Below, piece after piece: positions 50,859 to 60,630 of a DNA stretch of 64,000 nucleotides. Both the position numbers and the translations under genes were made by a program. The DNA is taken from assembly GCA_046160485.1 (NCBI GenBank), contig JBJXGV010000063.1:23862-87861 (forward strand), read 5' to 3'. Numbering within the stretch: position 1 is the stretch's first letter; each line of letters begins with the position of its first letter. The notes below the pieces were generated by a model, which was not told the origin of the DNA, did not search any database, and saw only the letters and a list, made by a program, of their open reading frames with translations. Source of the stretch: JBJXGV01 sp046160485. Its GTDB lineage: Bacteria; Orphanbacterota; Orphanbacteria; JBJXGV01.

Positions 50859-52013
50859 GTGCGCGTGACGGCGCTCTCGCGGGGTGAACCGAACGCCACG
50901 TACCGCTTCGACACGTTCGTCGTCTCGCGCACCCGCCGCGCGCTCTTCGACGACGGGCGCGAGGTGCCGCTCATCCCGCGCTATTTCGATCTTCTCCTCT
51001 TTCTGCTCGACCACCGTCACGCCGCCGTGCACAAGAATGAAATCTTCGACGCGGTGTGGCGCGATGTGATCGTCTCCGACGGTTCGCTCAGCCAAGCGGT
51101 GCGCACGCTGCGCCGGGCGCTGCGCGACGATTCGCGCAACCCGCGTTTTATCCGTACCGTGTCGCGCCACGGATATCAGTTCGTCTATTCGGAGGTCGGG
51201 GTCGAGCAAGAAAGCGATGCCGCAATCGCGGCGGACGACGCGACGCACCCCGCCGGCGTAGCGCCGCGGAGCGGCGTCGGCCGCGACGTCGACCGCCATG
51301 TGGACATCGCACGCGGTCGCGATGCCGGGGTGCGTGCGCTGGCGGCGTCGCTCGGCGGCGCGATCGCGGGCGCGGTCGCCGGATCGTGCGGAGGGCTCAT
51401 CATCCACCTCGGGCCGGGCTCGACGGCGAACGCGAATCTCCCCGCGGCGCTCGCGCTCGTCGGCGCGGCCGTCGGGGGATTGGGCGCGCTCGGCGTCGGG
51501 GGCGGTGTGGCGGTCGCCGGGGCCATCGCGCACGCGCGACACGCGTCGCGCCTCGCAGCGTGCGCGGCGCTCGCGGCGGGCGGCGCGTTCGGCGGCGCAC
51601 TCGTCGGCGTTTGCGCGCACCGGCTCGCCGTCTGGACGCTCGAAGGGATGTTCGGCCAAAGCCTCGACCGGATCGGCGGCGGCCTCGAAGGGCTCGTCAT
51701 CGGCGCCGCTGCGGGGGCTGCCTACGCGCTTCCCTTAAGCCCCCGCGCGTGGCGCTGCGCCGCGATCGGCGCGGCGTGCTCGCTTGCGTGCGTCGCGCTC
51801 GCGCTCGCTGGCGGCTCGCTCGTCGGCTCGAGCCTCAATCAGATCGCGTCGGCGTTCCAGGGCTCCCAGGTGGGGTTGGCGCCGCTGGCCGCCCTCCTCG
51901 GCGAAGGCGTCCCGGGGCCCGTGACGCGTTTGGTCGTCGGCGCAATCGAAGGCGCGTTCTTCGGAGCCGGGCTTGCGGTTGGTTTGACGCATCACGGCCG
52001 CACAACGACTTAA
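50859..52013 (+). CDS. Membrane-integrated OmpR/CadC-type winged-helix regulator
   Basis: 384 residues. Residues 10-110 form an OmpR-type winged helix (LIPRYFDLLLFLLDHRHAAVH, then DGSLSQAVRTLRRALRDD and SRHGYQFVY) without a receiver domain. The rest holds about eight Gly/Ala-rich hydrophobic segments, unlike CadC/ToxR, which have one helix and a sensor. This is a one-component, membrane-bound regulator. GTG 50859 or 50865 are both possible starts. It follows ccmD by 47 bp, so it may belong to the operon or start its own. Signal and targets are unknown. Confidence 0.78.
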   Translation: MRVTALSRGEPNATYRFDTFVVSRTRRALFDDGREVPLIPRYFDLLLFLLDHRHAAVHKNEIFDAVWRDVIVSDGSLSQAVRTLRRALRDDSRNPRFIRTVSRHGYQFVYSEVGVEQESDAAIAADDATHPAGVAPRSGVGRDVDRHVDIARGRDAGVRALAASLGGAIAGAVAGSCGGLIIHLGPGSTANANLPAALALVGAAVGGLGALGVGGGVAVAGAIAHARHASRLAACAALAAGGAFGGALVGVCAHRLAVWTLEGMFGQSLDRIGGGLEGLVIGAAAGAAYALPLSPRAWRCAAIGAACSLACVALALAGGSLVGSSLNQIASAFQGSQVGLAPLAALLGEGVPGPVTRLVVGAIEGAFFGAGLAVGLTHHGRTTT

Positions 52014-52158
52014 GCGGTCGTTCGCGCATCGGAGCCTACGCCTCAGAATCATCTCACGCATCGCTCATCGCGCGCTCAAGACTTGCGCGCGCGCAACGCC
52101 GATCATCGCGTCGTCCACCGCCCGATCGGTGCGGGCGAAACGCGAAGAGGAGGCCGCG

Positions 52159-52815
52159 ATGAACGGATTTCGAATGGATTGGATGCGAGGTGTCGGTGTG
52201 GCGGTGGCGATTGCGATCGCGATGACGGTGGGATGCCGCGAGGCGCAGCCGAGCGACGCCATCGGGATGGCAGCATTCGACGGGCGCACGACGGAAATGA
52301 CGGCGCTCTTGGACGCGGATCGCGCGGACGGTGCGGAAATCAACGCGCTCGTGTGGGCCGCGCGCGGGGGGCAGGTCGCCGCCATCGACGCGCTGATCGC
52401 TCGCGGTGCGCCGCTCGACGCGCCCTTCGGCGTGAACGACTGGTCGCCGCTCATGCATGCCATCCACAAGAACCAGGCCGCCGCGGTGGCTGCGCTCGTC
52501 GCGGCGGGCGCCAACGTCAACTTTCGCGCGAAGCGCGGCGTCACGCCGCTGATTCTCTCCGCCGGCCAAGGCGAGGCGTCCATCACGGCGCTTCTGCTCG
52601 AGCACGGCGCGGATCCGCGCTTCCGTAACGACGCGGGCGTGACCGCGCTCACGAACGGCGTCGCCGCGGGCAACGTGGAAGTCGTGCGCGCCATCGTTGC
52701 CCGCGCGCCCGAGTTGCGGCTCGGCGCCACGATGTGGGACACGGCGGCACGCTGGCTCGTGCGCCTCCGCGGAGACGAGGAGATGTCGCGGCTTATGGCG
52801 TCGCGGTCGGAGTAG
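52159..52815 (+). CDS. Ankyrin-repeat lipoprotein
   Basis: 218 residues. A hydrophobic start with lipobox MTVGC (about Cys28) gives lipidation, then about four ankyrin repeats (TTEMTALLDAD, GQVAAIDALIARGAPLD, NQAAAVAALVAAGANVN, GEASITALLLEHGADPR). ATG 52159 is preferred to 52129 because GAGGAGG (52146-52152) lies upstream and the signal peptide is then of normal length. Ankyrin domains bind proteins; the partner is unknown. Its end overlaps the convergent TPR gene by 23 bp. Confidence 0.82.
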   Translation: MNGFRMDWMRGVGVAVAIAIAMTVGCREAQPSDAIGMAAFDGRTTEMTALLDADRADGAEINALVWAARGGQVAAIDALIARGAPLDAPFGVNDWSPLMHAIHKNQAAAVAALVAAGANVNFRAKRGVTPLILSAGQGEASITALLLEHGADPRFRNDAGVTALTNGVAAGNVEVVRAIVARAPELRLGATMWDTAARWLVRLRGDEEMSRLMASRSE

Positions 52816-55063
52816 CGCCGCTTTCGGCCGCGGCGGCGGCGCGCGCCGCCGCGAGTCGTTCGGCAAACTGCGCGTGCCCCGGGGCGAGTGCGAGCGCACG
52901 CTCGAAGCGTTCGACCGCACGAGCGGCTTCGTTCCTCTCGAGATCGACCTCACCGCGAAGCGCCCAGGCGAGCGCGAGCGACGGGCGTACTTCGATCGCG
53001 CGATCGAGGAGCGCCGCCGCGCGGGCGAGATCGCCGCTCTCGATGAATCGCAGCGCGGCTTGGCAGATTATGTCGGCGTCGCGCGGCGCCCAGCGAAGCG
53101 CGGCTTCCAGCTCGCGAGCGGCGCCGGCCTTGTCGCCGCGAAACTCGAGCGCCATCGCGAGGTTCGTGCGCGCGCGCACCTCGCCGGGATACGCCGCGAT
53201 CGCGTCGCGAAGAAACGGCTCCGCGCGATCGAACAGCCCGACATGCATCAAGAAATCCGCCACGAGGTGGTAAGGCCGCGGCGATGTCGCGCGATCGAAA
53301 ACTCCGAGGCTCTCGTATGGTCGGGGCGGCGGCAGCGACGAGCGCAGCCGCGCAATCGACGCATCGAAATCCTCTGGCGCGACAAGCCGGCGAATTCGCG
53401 GCGCTTCCTCCGGCCGCACGAAGATCGCCGCCGCGGCGTCGAAGTAGACAAGTTCCCATTGAGGCAGCCGGCGCACCATGTCGATCGTCGCGAGCGATTC
53501 GAGCCCGATGAGGGTGGCACGAACTCCGAACTCGCGGCAGAACGCCTCCCAATCGGCGGGGTCCGCCGTGGCGCGCAGATAGCGCTCGAAGAAAGCGTCG
53601 CCGTAAACCTCCAGGCGCGGATCGATCGCCACCGTGAAGCCCTCGGCGATCAGAAACGACGACTCGCGCATAAGAGCGAAGATCGGTTCCGGCACGCCGC
53701 TTTCGCGCGCGAACGCAACCGCCTCGCCGGGCCATGTTTCTGCCGCGACGCCCGTGCCGAACTCGGCGATCTCGTGTCCATCGAGATAGAAACGGTTCGT
53801 CGCGAGCCCTCGAGCCGACACGAGCGCGAACGTTGCGATCGCGACGGCCCCGACGCGGGTGACGAGCGTCGCCCCGCGCGCGGAGAACGCGAAGCGGCCC
53901 CACGCGATCTTTCGCGCGTTGTCGAGGATGAGAGGGATCGCCGCGAGCGCGAAGAGCGGAACGTTGCGAGACGCCAGCGTGGAAAGGTAGAGCTGCGACG
54001 CGGCGACGAGGAGCAAGAACAGATCGACCCGGCGAAAGTTCGCGAGCGTCGTCGCCGCGGCGATCGCGATGAGCGCGAGGTAGTAGCGAATCGGCGCGTA
54101 CTCGCGGATGAGCGAGAACGGACTCACGAACTCCGACATCGCGCTTTTGAATATCGTTCCGCTTAAGTGGCTGAATTGAACCAGCGGGAACGTGAACGAC
54201 TTCACGCCGTAGGGGTTGACGAGGCACGCGACGAGCGTCGCGATCAGCACCGCGGCGAGCGTGCGAAACTCGCGGCCGCTCAGGCGCGTCGCGTTGGGTG
54301 CGAGCGCGCCGCGCTCGAACGGCGCGATCGACGCCGCAAGGCACGCGCCGACGAGGCAGGGCCCCAAGATCGACAGCGCCTGAAAGTTCGTCCAGATCGC
54401 TTGCAAGACGGGGAGCGCGAGAATCGCCGCGCCGCCTCGGCGTCGGAAGCGCGTGAGTATCCAGAGAAACGACGCGATGAAGAGAAACGTGAAGATCTCG
54501 GGGCGCGCGTAGAAGCGAATCCGGCCCGCGAGGATCGCGATCGTGACGACCGCGCACGCGATGATGGCTGTTCGGCGCGTTGCCGCGATCGCGGCGAGGA
54601 GCGCGATGGCGCTTCCGACGACCAGAGGAACGACGATCGTCGCGCCGCGCGCGCCGAACGCGTGGACCACGTGATGAAGATAGACGCAGTAGAGCCAGTG
54701 AAGCTCGATCCACTCTTCGCCCGCGCGCGTGTACGAGAACGGATCCACGCGCGGCGGCCCATGCTCCAAGACGTATTCGCCGGTCGCAAGCTGCCACCAG
54801 TAATCCGGCGGGCCGATCTTTCGGAGCGACGCGGCGGCGAGCAAAATCGCGACCGCGACGATGCAGGCGACGAGAAGCGCGCGGTCGATGGCGCTCGCGC
54901 GGCTCGCGGCGATTACGGCGCCCGCGTCGTTCGCTTTGCGCGCTGCGTTCGCGTAGCGCGCACCGGGCGCGCTCGGCGGCGCGGCCACCACGTCGCCGTC
55001 GTCCGCATTCGTCGTGTCGCCGCCGTGCATGCCGGCCATGATACTCGAAACCCCTCGTCGCAT
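52793..55063 (-). CDS. Polytopic membrane protein with C-terminal TPR repeats
   Basis: 756 residues. After a hydrophilic N-terminus, about ten to twelve helices span to roughly residue 430. The first external loop has DYWWQLATGEYVLEHG ... DPFSYT, a pattern seen in GT-C-like membrane glycosyltransferases and relatives. A soluble region follows, with three to four TPR-like repeats near the C-terminus (YHLVADFLMHVGLFDRAEPF, ALEFRGDKAGAARELEAAL and ARAAALLDRAIEVRP). A glycosyltransferase role is possible but not shown. Starts at 55063 and 55039 are both possible. Confidence 0.72.
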   Translation of the reverse strand: MRRGVSSIMAGMHGGDTTNADDGDVVAAPPSAPGARYANAARKANDAGAVIAASRASAIDRALLVACIVAVAILLAAASLRKIGPPDYWWQLATGEYVLEHGPPRVDPFSYTRAGEEWIELHWLYCVYLHHVVHAFGARGATIVVPLVVGSAIALLAAIAATRRTAIIACAVVTIAILAGRIRFYARPEIFTFLFIASFLWILTRFRRRGGAAILALPVLQAIWTNFQALSILGPCLVGACLAASIAPFERGALAPNATRLSGREFRTLAAVLIATLVACLVNPYGVKSFTFPLVQFSHLSGTIFKSAMSEFVSPFSLIREYAPIRYYLALIAIAAATTLANFRRVDLFLLLVAASQLYLSTLASRNVPLFALAAIPLILDNARKIAWGRFAFSARGATLVTRVGAVAIATFALVSARGLATNRFYLDGHEIAEFGTGVAAETWPGEAVAFARESGVPEPIFALMRESSFLIAEGFTVAIDPRLEVYGDAFFERYLRATADPADWEAFCREFGVRATLIGLESLATIDMVRRLPQWELVYFDAAAAIFVRPEEAPRIRRLVAPEDFDASIARLRSSLPPPRPYESLGVFDRATSPRPYHLVADFLMHVGLFDRAEPFLRDAIAAYPGEVRARTNLAMALEFRGDKAGAARELEAALRWAPRDADIICQAALRFIESGDLARAAALLDRAIEVRPSLALAWALRGEVDLERNEAARAVERFERALALAPGHAQFAERLAAARAAAAAESGATPTATP

Positions 55064-55091
55064 TGACTCCGCAAGAGCGATCTCCTACCAT
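55063..55091 (+). promoter_or_regulatory. Sigma-70-type promoter for thiC
   Basis: TTGACT (55063-55068), 17 bases, TACCAT (55086-55091). The start would be near 55098. It overlaps the first bases of the divergent gene. The 80-base leader shows no TPP-riboswitch sequence. Confidence 0.55.
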
Positions 55092-55174
55092 GCGGCGCGA
55101 GCGGCGGCATCGAATCGGCGCGACGAGCGCCCGCGCGACGCACCATGCGCGTTGCGCGCCGCAAGGGGGTCTTC

Positions 55175-56545
55175 ATGAGAGCGAAATGGGTTGCGTCGCG
55201 TCGCGGCGCCGTCGTCACACAGATGAACTACGCACGTGCCGGCATCGTCACCGAAGAGATGGATTACGTCGCGCGGCGCGAAACGCTCGCGCCCGAGCTG
55301 GTTCGCCAAGAGATCGCGCGCGGGCGCATGATCATCCCCGCGAACATCCACCACACGAGCCTCGAGCCGATGGCAATCGGGATCGCGTCGTGCTGCAAGA
55401 TCAACGCGAACATCGGCAACTCCGCGGTGACGTCGGGAATCGACAACGAACTCGCGAAGCTGCGGCTCTCCGTCAAACTCGGCGCCGACACCGTCATGGA
55501 CCTCTCGACGGGCGGCGACATCGACCGCATCCGCCAGGCGATCATCGACGAGAGCCCGGTGCCGATCGGCACGGTACCGATTTACCAGGCGATTCAAGGC
55601 GTCAAGGATGTCGAGGATCTGAGCGAAGACAATCTCCTCGCGATGATCGAGCACCAAGCGCGGCAGGGCGTCGACTACATGACGCTCCACTGCGGGATCT
55701 TGCTCGAGCATCTGCCGCTGGTTCGCAATCGCCTCACCGGAATCGTGAGCCGCGGCGGTGCACTCATGGCGCAGTGGATGATTCGTCACGGCAAGCAGAA
55801 TCCGCTCTTCACGGCGTACGACAAGGTGCTCGATATTTGCGCGGCGCACGATGTCACGATTTCGCTCGGCGATAGCCTGCGGCCTGGCTCGCTCGCCGAC
55901 GCGTCCGATGCCGCGCAGTTCGCGGAGCTCGACGTCCTCGGCGATCTCACGCGCCGCGCGTGGGCGCGCGACGTGCAGGTGATGGTCGAGGGCCCCGGTC
56001 ACATCCCGTTCCACGAGATCGAAATGAACGTGAAGCGGCAAATGGAGGTCTGCGACGAGGCGCCGTTTTATGTACTCGGGCCGCTCGTGACCGATATCGC
56101 GCCCGGCTACGACCACATAACCTCCGCGATCGGCGCGACGATGGCCGGTACCGCGGGTGCCGCGATGCTTTGCTACGTCACGCCGAAGGAGCACCTCGGA
56201 TTGCCTGAGCTCGAAGACGTGCGTCAGGGAATCATCGCGTACAAGATCGCCGCGCACGCCGCCGACATCGCGCGCGGGCGTCCCGGCGCACGACGCCGCG
56301 ACGACGAGCTTTCGCGCGCGCGCTACGCGTTCGACTGGGAGAAGCAGTTCGCGCTCTCGCTCGATCCCGAGCGCGCCCGCGCGATGCACGACGAAACGCT
56401 CCCCGACGAATACTTCAAATCGGCGGAGTTCTGCTCGATGTGCGGCCCGAAGTTTTGCTCGATGCACGTCTCGCAGGAAATCGAGCGGTACAACGGCGGG
56501 ATCGAGGTTAGGGCACCCGAGGTCGTGGCGAACTCGCCCGACTAG
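55175..56545 (+). CDS. thiC: Phosphomethylpyrimidine synthase ThiC
   Basis: Radical-SAM enzyme converting aminoimidazole ribotide to HMP-P in thiamine synthesis. The 456 residues have MIIPANIHHTSLEPMAIG, STGGDIDRIRQAI, the conserved YDHITSAIGATMAG and the C-terminal [4Fe-4S] site CSMCGPKFCSM (CxxCxxxxC), which is characteristic of ThiC. ATG 55175 is chosen because AAGGGGG lies five bases before it; 55145 would add ten basic residues. It is isolated from other thi genes here. Confidence 0.95.
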   Translation: MRAKWVASRRGAVVTQMNYARAGIVTEEMDYVARRETLAPELVRQEIARGRMIIPANIHHTSLEPMAIGIASCCKINANIGNSAVTSGIDNELAKLRLSVKLGADTVMDLSTGGDIDRIRQAIIDESPVPIGTVPIYQAIQGVKDVEDLSEDNLLAMIEHQARQGVDYMTLHCGILLEHLPLVRNRLTGIVSRGGALMAQWMIRHGKQNPLFTAYDKVLDICAAHDVTISLGDSLRPGSLADASDAAQFAELDVLGDLTRRAWARDVQVMVEGPGHIPFHEIEMNVKRQMEVCDEAPFYVLGPLVTDIAPGYDHITSAIGATMAGTAGAAMLCYVTPKEHLGLPELEDVRQGIIAYKIAAHAADIARGRPGARRRDDELSRARYAFDWEKQFALSLDPERARAMHDETLPDEYFKSAEFCSMCGPKFCSMHVSQEIERYNGGIEVRAPEVVANSPD

Positions 56546-56733
56546 GCCGGCCCCGGCCGTCCCGACTGACAAATCAATCGACTTGCTGCGAGGCCGCTGC
56601 TACCATCACCGCCACTTGAGCACCTCCAGGTCGTGGCCGCCGCGGCTGCTTTCCCTCCGTCTTTCTTCTTCGTCCTCTTCGAGCGGCCGCCTCGACAATG
56701 GTTCGAACCTTCTTCCGGGGAAGGGAACCTGTC

Positions 56734-58956
56734 ATGTCGCTTCGCGCACCGCGCTTCGTCGTCTTCGTCGTCGCCTCGCTCGTCGTCGGTCTTACGCTCG
56801 TTTCACTCGTGCATTCAGAGGAGTGTGTCGACTACGGCGACTACCTGCACTCCGCCGGCGATCTCGCTGTCCCCGGGTACAGCGATCGCGTCGCGATCGC
56901 GGGGAACCGCTGCCTCGTCACGACGCAGTACGCCCTCGAGATCTACGACGTCACCAATCCCGAGGCCCTAACATTTCTGGGCGGGGTTGCCCTTCCAAGT
57001 CCCGGGATCGGCAGCGGCATCGCCGTTTCGGGGAAGAAAGCATTCATCGCCCGCGGTTCAGGGTTACAAGTCGTCGACTTCGCGAATCCCACGGCGCCAA
57101 CTATCGTCGGTACCGCGAACGCGGCCGGGTGGGACGTAGCGCTCTCGGGAAATCTCGCGTTCATCCCGGGCGGGGGCCTCGCCGGGGTCCGGATTGTGGA
57201 CGTGACGAACCCATCATCTCCGTCGGTCATCGGGACGATCGATACTCCGGGTGACGCGGAGGATGTCGCCGTCGCGAATGGCTACGCGTTCGTCGCCGAT
57301 CTCGCTGGGGCGTGCTGCCCGCGCGGCGGTCTTGCGATCTTCAACATAGTGAATCCGATGTCGCCTGTACTCGTGGCTGTTGTCGACTCCACGATTTACG
57401 CCTACGACGTCGCGGTCGCGGGAGACTACGCATACGTTGTCGGTCAGCCGACGACCGGCTCGATTGCGACGACACTCCACATCGTGAATGTCGCAAGCCC
57501 GAGCGCGCCGTTCGTGGTGAGTGAGCGCGACATTGCCCCCGATTCGCCGACCGATATCGTCGTGCGCGGCGGCACGGCGTTCGTCACGACGACCTCGTCG
57601 GGGCTTTGGACGGTCGACGTCTCCGATCCCGCGGATCCCGTGGTCATCGGACTCGCGCCCGCGGCGGGCACGGGGATCTCGTTGGGAACTAACCACGCGT
57701 ATGTCGCCAACGGCTTCGGTCTGCGAATCGTCGATGTCTCGAATCCCTCTTCGGTGTCGACGTCGGCGACGTTGGACACGCCCGGTAGCGCCGGTGCTGT
57801 GGCGGTGTCTGGCACTCTCGCGTTCGTCGCGGACGGAGAGTTCGGGCTCCAGATCATCGATCTTTCCGCGCCGCTCAGCCCGGTTCTCGTCGGGAGCTTG
57901 GACACGTCGGGCTACGCGTGGGATGTGGCCGCGGCGGGGGACTACGCGTACGTTGCGGACGGAGCGACGGACGGGCTCTTGGTCGTGGATGTCTCCAACG
58001 CCAGCTCGCCAACCGTCGTGGGGCAAGTGAACGTGCCCGGCGGCGCCGTCGAGGTCGCGTTGCAGGGCGGGCTCGCGTACATCGCCGCGTCGAGCGGCGG
58101 TCTCCAGATCGTCGACGTGTCGGTCCCAACCGCACCCGTTATCGTCGGGAGCTACCAAACGTCGCAGGTCGCGTGGAACGTCGCGGTCAGCGGCCAGCAT
58201 GCATACGTCACGGACGCGTTTCCAAACGCCACGTCGCGGATTCGCGCGGTGGATGTCTCGAACCCCACGGCCCCGTTTCTCGCGGGCAGTGTTCCCGCCC
58301 ACCAATTCGGCGGCTCGCTCGCAATCGCGAACTCGCAGCTCTTCTATTCGAGGCCGTCCGTCGTGCAGGTTTTCGATCTCTCCAACCCGGCGTCACCCGC
58401 GCTCGTCGGATCGGTCGGCGCTTCGCCGACTCCGGGCGCCGTCGCCGTGACGGGAACCGCGCTGCACATGTGTCTGGGCGCATCCGGTTTTCAGGAGGCT
58501 GATATCGCGAGTCCGGCGACGCCGACGATTCTCGGAACCGTCGCCACCGACGGGCAGGCGTTGGAAGTCGCGATATTCGGCGGGTACGCCGTCGTCGCGG
58601 ACGGACCTGCCGGACTCCAGATCATTCCGATTCATTGCACGAACGCGACGGCTGTGAAGCCCGGCCAGTCGTTCAGCGAAACGCCGAGTGTTCTGAGCGC
58701 ACGACCGAATCCCGTGCTCTCGAGCGCGACATTCGGATTTCACCTCGACGCGCCGGGCCGCGTCGAAGTCGGTGTGTTCGATCTCACGGGCCGCCGTGTT
58801 CGCCATCTCTTCGAGGGCGGGATGCCCGCGGGCCCCGCCGCCGTCGAGTGGGATGGCCGCGACGGTTCGGGACGCCGCGTCTCGAGCGGCATCTACTTCG
58901 TTCAGCTCGCCTCCCCATCCGGGCGAATCGCGACGCGTGTCGAAGTTATTCGTTAA
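56734..58956 (+). CDS. Secreted LVIVP-repeat protein with FlgD-like C-terminus
   Basis: 740 residues with a signal peptide (MSLRAPRFVVFVVASLVVGL ... cleavage near HSEE). The mature part is a chain of about 15 repeats of roughly 40-45 residues, each with a YVADG-like strand and a core such as LQIVDVSVPTAPVIVGSY, which is the LVIVP beta-propeller pattern. A FlgD-type Ig domain (ARPNPVLSSATFGFHLDAPG, VFDLTGRRVRHLFEG) closes the protein. ATG 56734 follows AAGGGA; 56698 is an alternative. A surface or secreted role is likely; binding partners are unknown. Confidence 0.87.
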   Translation: MSLRAPRFVVFVVASLVVGLTLVSLVHSEECVDYGDYLHSAGDLAVPGYSDRVAIAGNRCLVTTQYALEIYDVTNPEALTFLGGVALPSPGIGSGIAVSGKKAFIARGSGLQVVDFANPTAPTIVGTANAAGWDVALSGNLAFIPGGGLAGVRIVDVTNPSSPSVIGTIDTPGDAEDVAVANGYAFVADLAGACCPRGGLAIFNIVNPMSPVLVAVVDSTIYAYDVAVAGDYAYVVGQPTTGSIATTLHIVNVASPSAPFVVSERDIAPDSPTDIVVRGGTAFVTTTSSGLWTVDVSDPADPVVIGLAPAAGTGISLGTNHAYVANGFGLRIVDVSNPSSVSTSATLDTPGSAGAVAVSGTLAFVADGEFGLQIIDLSAPLSPVLVGSLDTSGYAWDVAAAGDYAYVADGATDGLLVVDVSNASSPTVVGQVNVPGGAVEVALQGGLAYIAASSGGLQIVDVSVPTAPVIVGSYQTSQVAWNVAVSGQHAYVTDAFPNATSRIRAVDVSNPTAPFLAGSVPAHQFGGSLAIANSQLFYSRPSVVQVFDLSNPASPALVGSVGASPTPGAVAVTGTALHMCLGASGFQEADIASPATPTILGTVATDGQALEVAIFGGYAVVADGPAGLQIIPIHCTNATAVKPGQSFSETPSVLSARPNPVLSSATFGFHLDAPGRVEVGVFDLTGRRVRHLFEGGMPAGPAAVEWDGRDGSGRRVSSGIYFVQLASPSGRIATRVEVIR

Positions 58957-59003
58957 GCGCGCGTACTCGTGATGGCAAGAGCAACCGCCCGCGAGACCGG
59001 CCG

Positions 59004-59864
59004 TTGAACCTCGGCGCGCACTGCTCGGCGCAGGGCGGCGTGACGCGCGCGCTCGAGCGCGGCGCGTCGATCGGCTGCGGCGCCGTCGCTCTCTTCACGA
59101 AGAACAACAACCGCTGGTTCGAAAAGCCGCTCGACGCCGACGAGGTGCGCCGCTTTCGCAAGGCCGCGAAGGCGTTTCGCGCGCGCAATCTCATCTCGCA
59201 CGCGGGCTATCTGATCAATCTCGCCAGCGCGAATCCCGAGATCCTCGAGAAATCGCTTACGTCGTTCGCCGACGAAGTGCGGCGCGCCGACGCGCTCGGG
59301 CTCGCGGGAGTCGTGGTTCATCCAGGCGCGCACATGGGGCTCGGCGAGGAGGCCGGGATCGCGCGGATCGCGGCGAGCCTCGACGCCGTCTGCGCGGAGA
59401 CGCCCGGCGCGAAGACTCGCATCCTCCTCGAAACGACCGCGGGGCAGGGGACGGCGATCGGCTATCGCTTCGAGCATCTTGCCGGGATCATGGAGCGCGT
59501 AAAATCTCCTGAGCGGCTCGGCGTCTGCGTCGACACGTGTCACATCTTCGCGGCGGGTTACGAGATTCGCACCGAGCGCGGTTACGCCGACACGATGCGC
59601 GCGCTCGTGCGCCTCGTAGGCATGCGCGCGATTCGCGCGTTCCACCTCAACGACTCGCTCCGCGAGTTCGGTTCGCGCGTCGACCGCCACACGCACATCG
59701 GCAAGGGGAAGATCGGCCTCGCCGGGTTCCGCCACCTGATGAACGACGCCCGCTTCGCGGATCGGCCGATGGTGCTCGAAACTCCGAAGGGCGACGAGAT
59801 GAAGGAGGACGTCGTCAACCTTCGCCGGCTGCGGCGGCTGCGCGAGTCTAGCGCGGCGGGATGA
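59004..59864 (+). CDS. nfo: Endonuclease IV (AP endonuclease)
   Basis: Zinc enzyme that cuts DNA at abasic sites. The 286 residues match the family length from TTG 59004; the longer frame upstream has no similarity. Motifs: LGAHCSAQGG, FTKNNNRWF, VVHPGAHMGLGEE, LLETTAGQG, VDTCHIFAAGYEI, FHLNDS, DRHTHIGKGKIG and LETPKGDE, which supply the trinuclear metal site. No good RBS is seen. Its end overlaps the convergent LytTR gene by 17 bp. Confidence 0.94.
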   Translation: MNLGAHCSAQGGVTRALERGASIGCGAVALFTKNNNRWFEKPLDADEVRRFRKAAKAFRARNLISHAGYLINLASANPEILEKSLTSFADEVRRADALGLAGVVVHPGAHMGLGEEAGIARIAASLDAVCAETPGAKTRILLETTAGQGTAIGYRFEHLAGIMERVKSPERLGVCVDTCHIFAAGYEIRTERGYADTMRALVRLVGMRAIRAFHLNDSLREFGSRVDRHTHIGKGKIGLAGFRHLMNDARFADRPMVLETPKGDEMKEDVVNLRRLRRLRESSAAG

Positions 59865-60630
59865 GCCGGTTGCGGTAGTTCCGGCTCATGCGCAGTACCG
59901 CGCCGGATTCCATCACCACCTCGGCGTCGCCGTGCGGCTCAGGAACAATTTCCCGAATGCGGTCGATATTCACGATCGTTGATCGGTGAATCCGCGAAAA
60001 CCGCGCGGCGTCGAGGCGCGATTCGATTTCCAGAAGCGTCATGCGAACAAGGTACTCCTTCTCTCCGACGTGAATCTCGGCGTAGTTGCCGGCGGCCTCG
60101 ATCCAGTCGACTCGCTCCACGCGAATGAAGAGGTACCGCTCGCCGTCGCGAACGCCGAATCGCTCGATGCTCCGTCCGCCGGGACCCGTCGACGATCGCC
60201 CCAACGCGGCGATCGAATCGAGAAGCGCGTCGTAGCGCCGATTGGATTCCTCGGCGGTCTTTCCTTCGCGGACGATACCGCGCCGCACTCGGTCGAGTGC
60301 CTCCCGAAATCGCGACTCGCTGACCGGTTTGAGTAGGTAGTCGACCGCGTGCACCTCGAACGCCTGGAGCGCGTGTTCGTCGTGCGCCGTCACGAAGATG
60401 ATGGCGGGAAGGGGCGTTTCGGTGATCGCCGCGAGCAAATCGAAGCCGTCTCCGCCGGGCATCTGCACGTCGAGAAACACGAGGTCCGGGCGAGTCTCCT
60501 CGATGAGTTGAAGCCCGGCCGACACGTCCCCGGCTTCGCCGATGATCTCGATGTCGGCCTCGCTCGCGAGCCGCTCGCGGATTCCCGCGCGCGCGATCGG
60601 CTCGTCGTCCACGATGACGGTGCGGATCAC
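59848..60630 (-). CDS. LytTR-family response regulator
   Basis: 260 residues. The receiver domain has VDDEP, a phosphoacceptor Asp in LVFLDVQMPGGDGF, Thr in FVTAHDEHAL and Lys in YLLKPVS. The C-terminal LytTR DNA-binding domain follows (ERVDWIEAAGNYAEIHV, FSRIHRSTIVNIDRIREI). GTG 60630 is chosen because it overlaps the kinase stop by 4 bp and starts exactly with the receiver. It forms a pair with the upstream histidine kinase. Confidence 0.94.
   Translation of the reverse strand: MIRTVIVDDEPIARAGIRERLASEADIEIIGEAGDVSAGLQLIEETRPDLVFLDVQMPGGDGFDLLAAITETPLPAIIFVTAHDEHALQAFEVHAVDYLLKPVSESRFREALDRVRRGIVREGKTAEESNRRYDALLDSIAALGRSSTGPGGRSIERFGVRDGERYLFIRVERVDWIEAAGNYAEIHVGEKEYLVRMTLLEIESRLDAARFSRIHRSTIVNIDRIREIVPEPHGDAEVVMESGAVLRMSRNYRNRLIPPR

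Noticed and set aside
55092..55174. TPP riboswitch before thiC
   Set aside because: Leader is about 80 bases and lacks the CTGAGA and ACC-type conserved thi-box parts.
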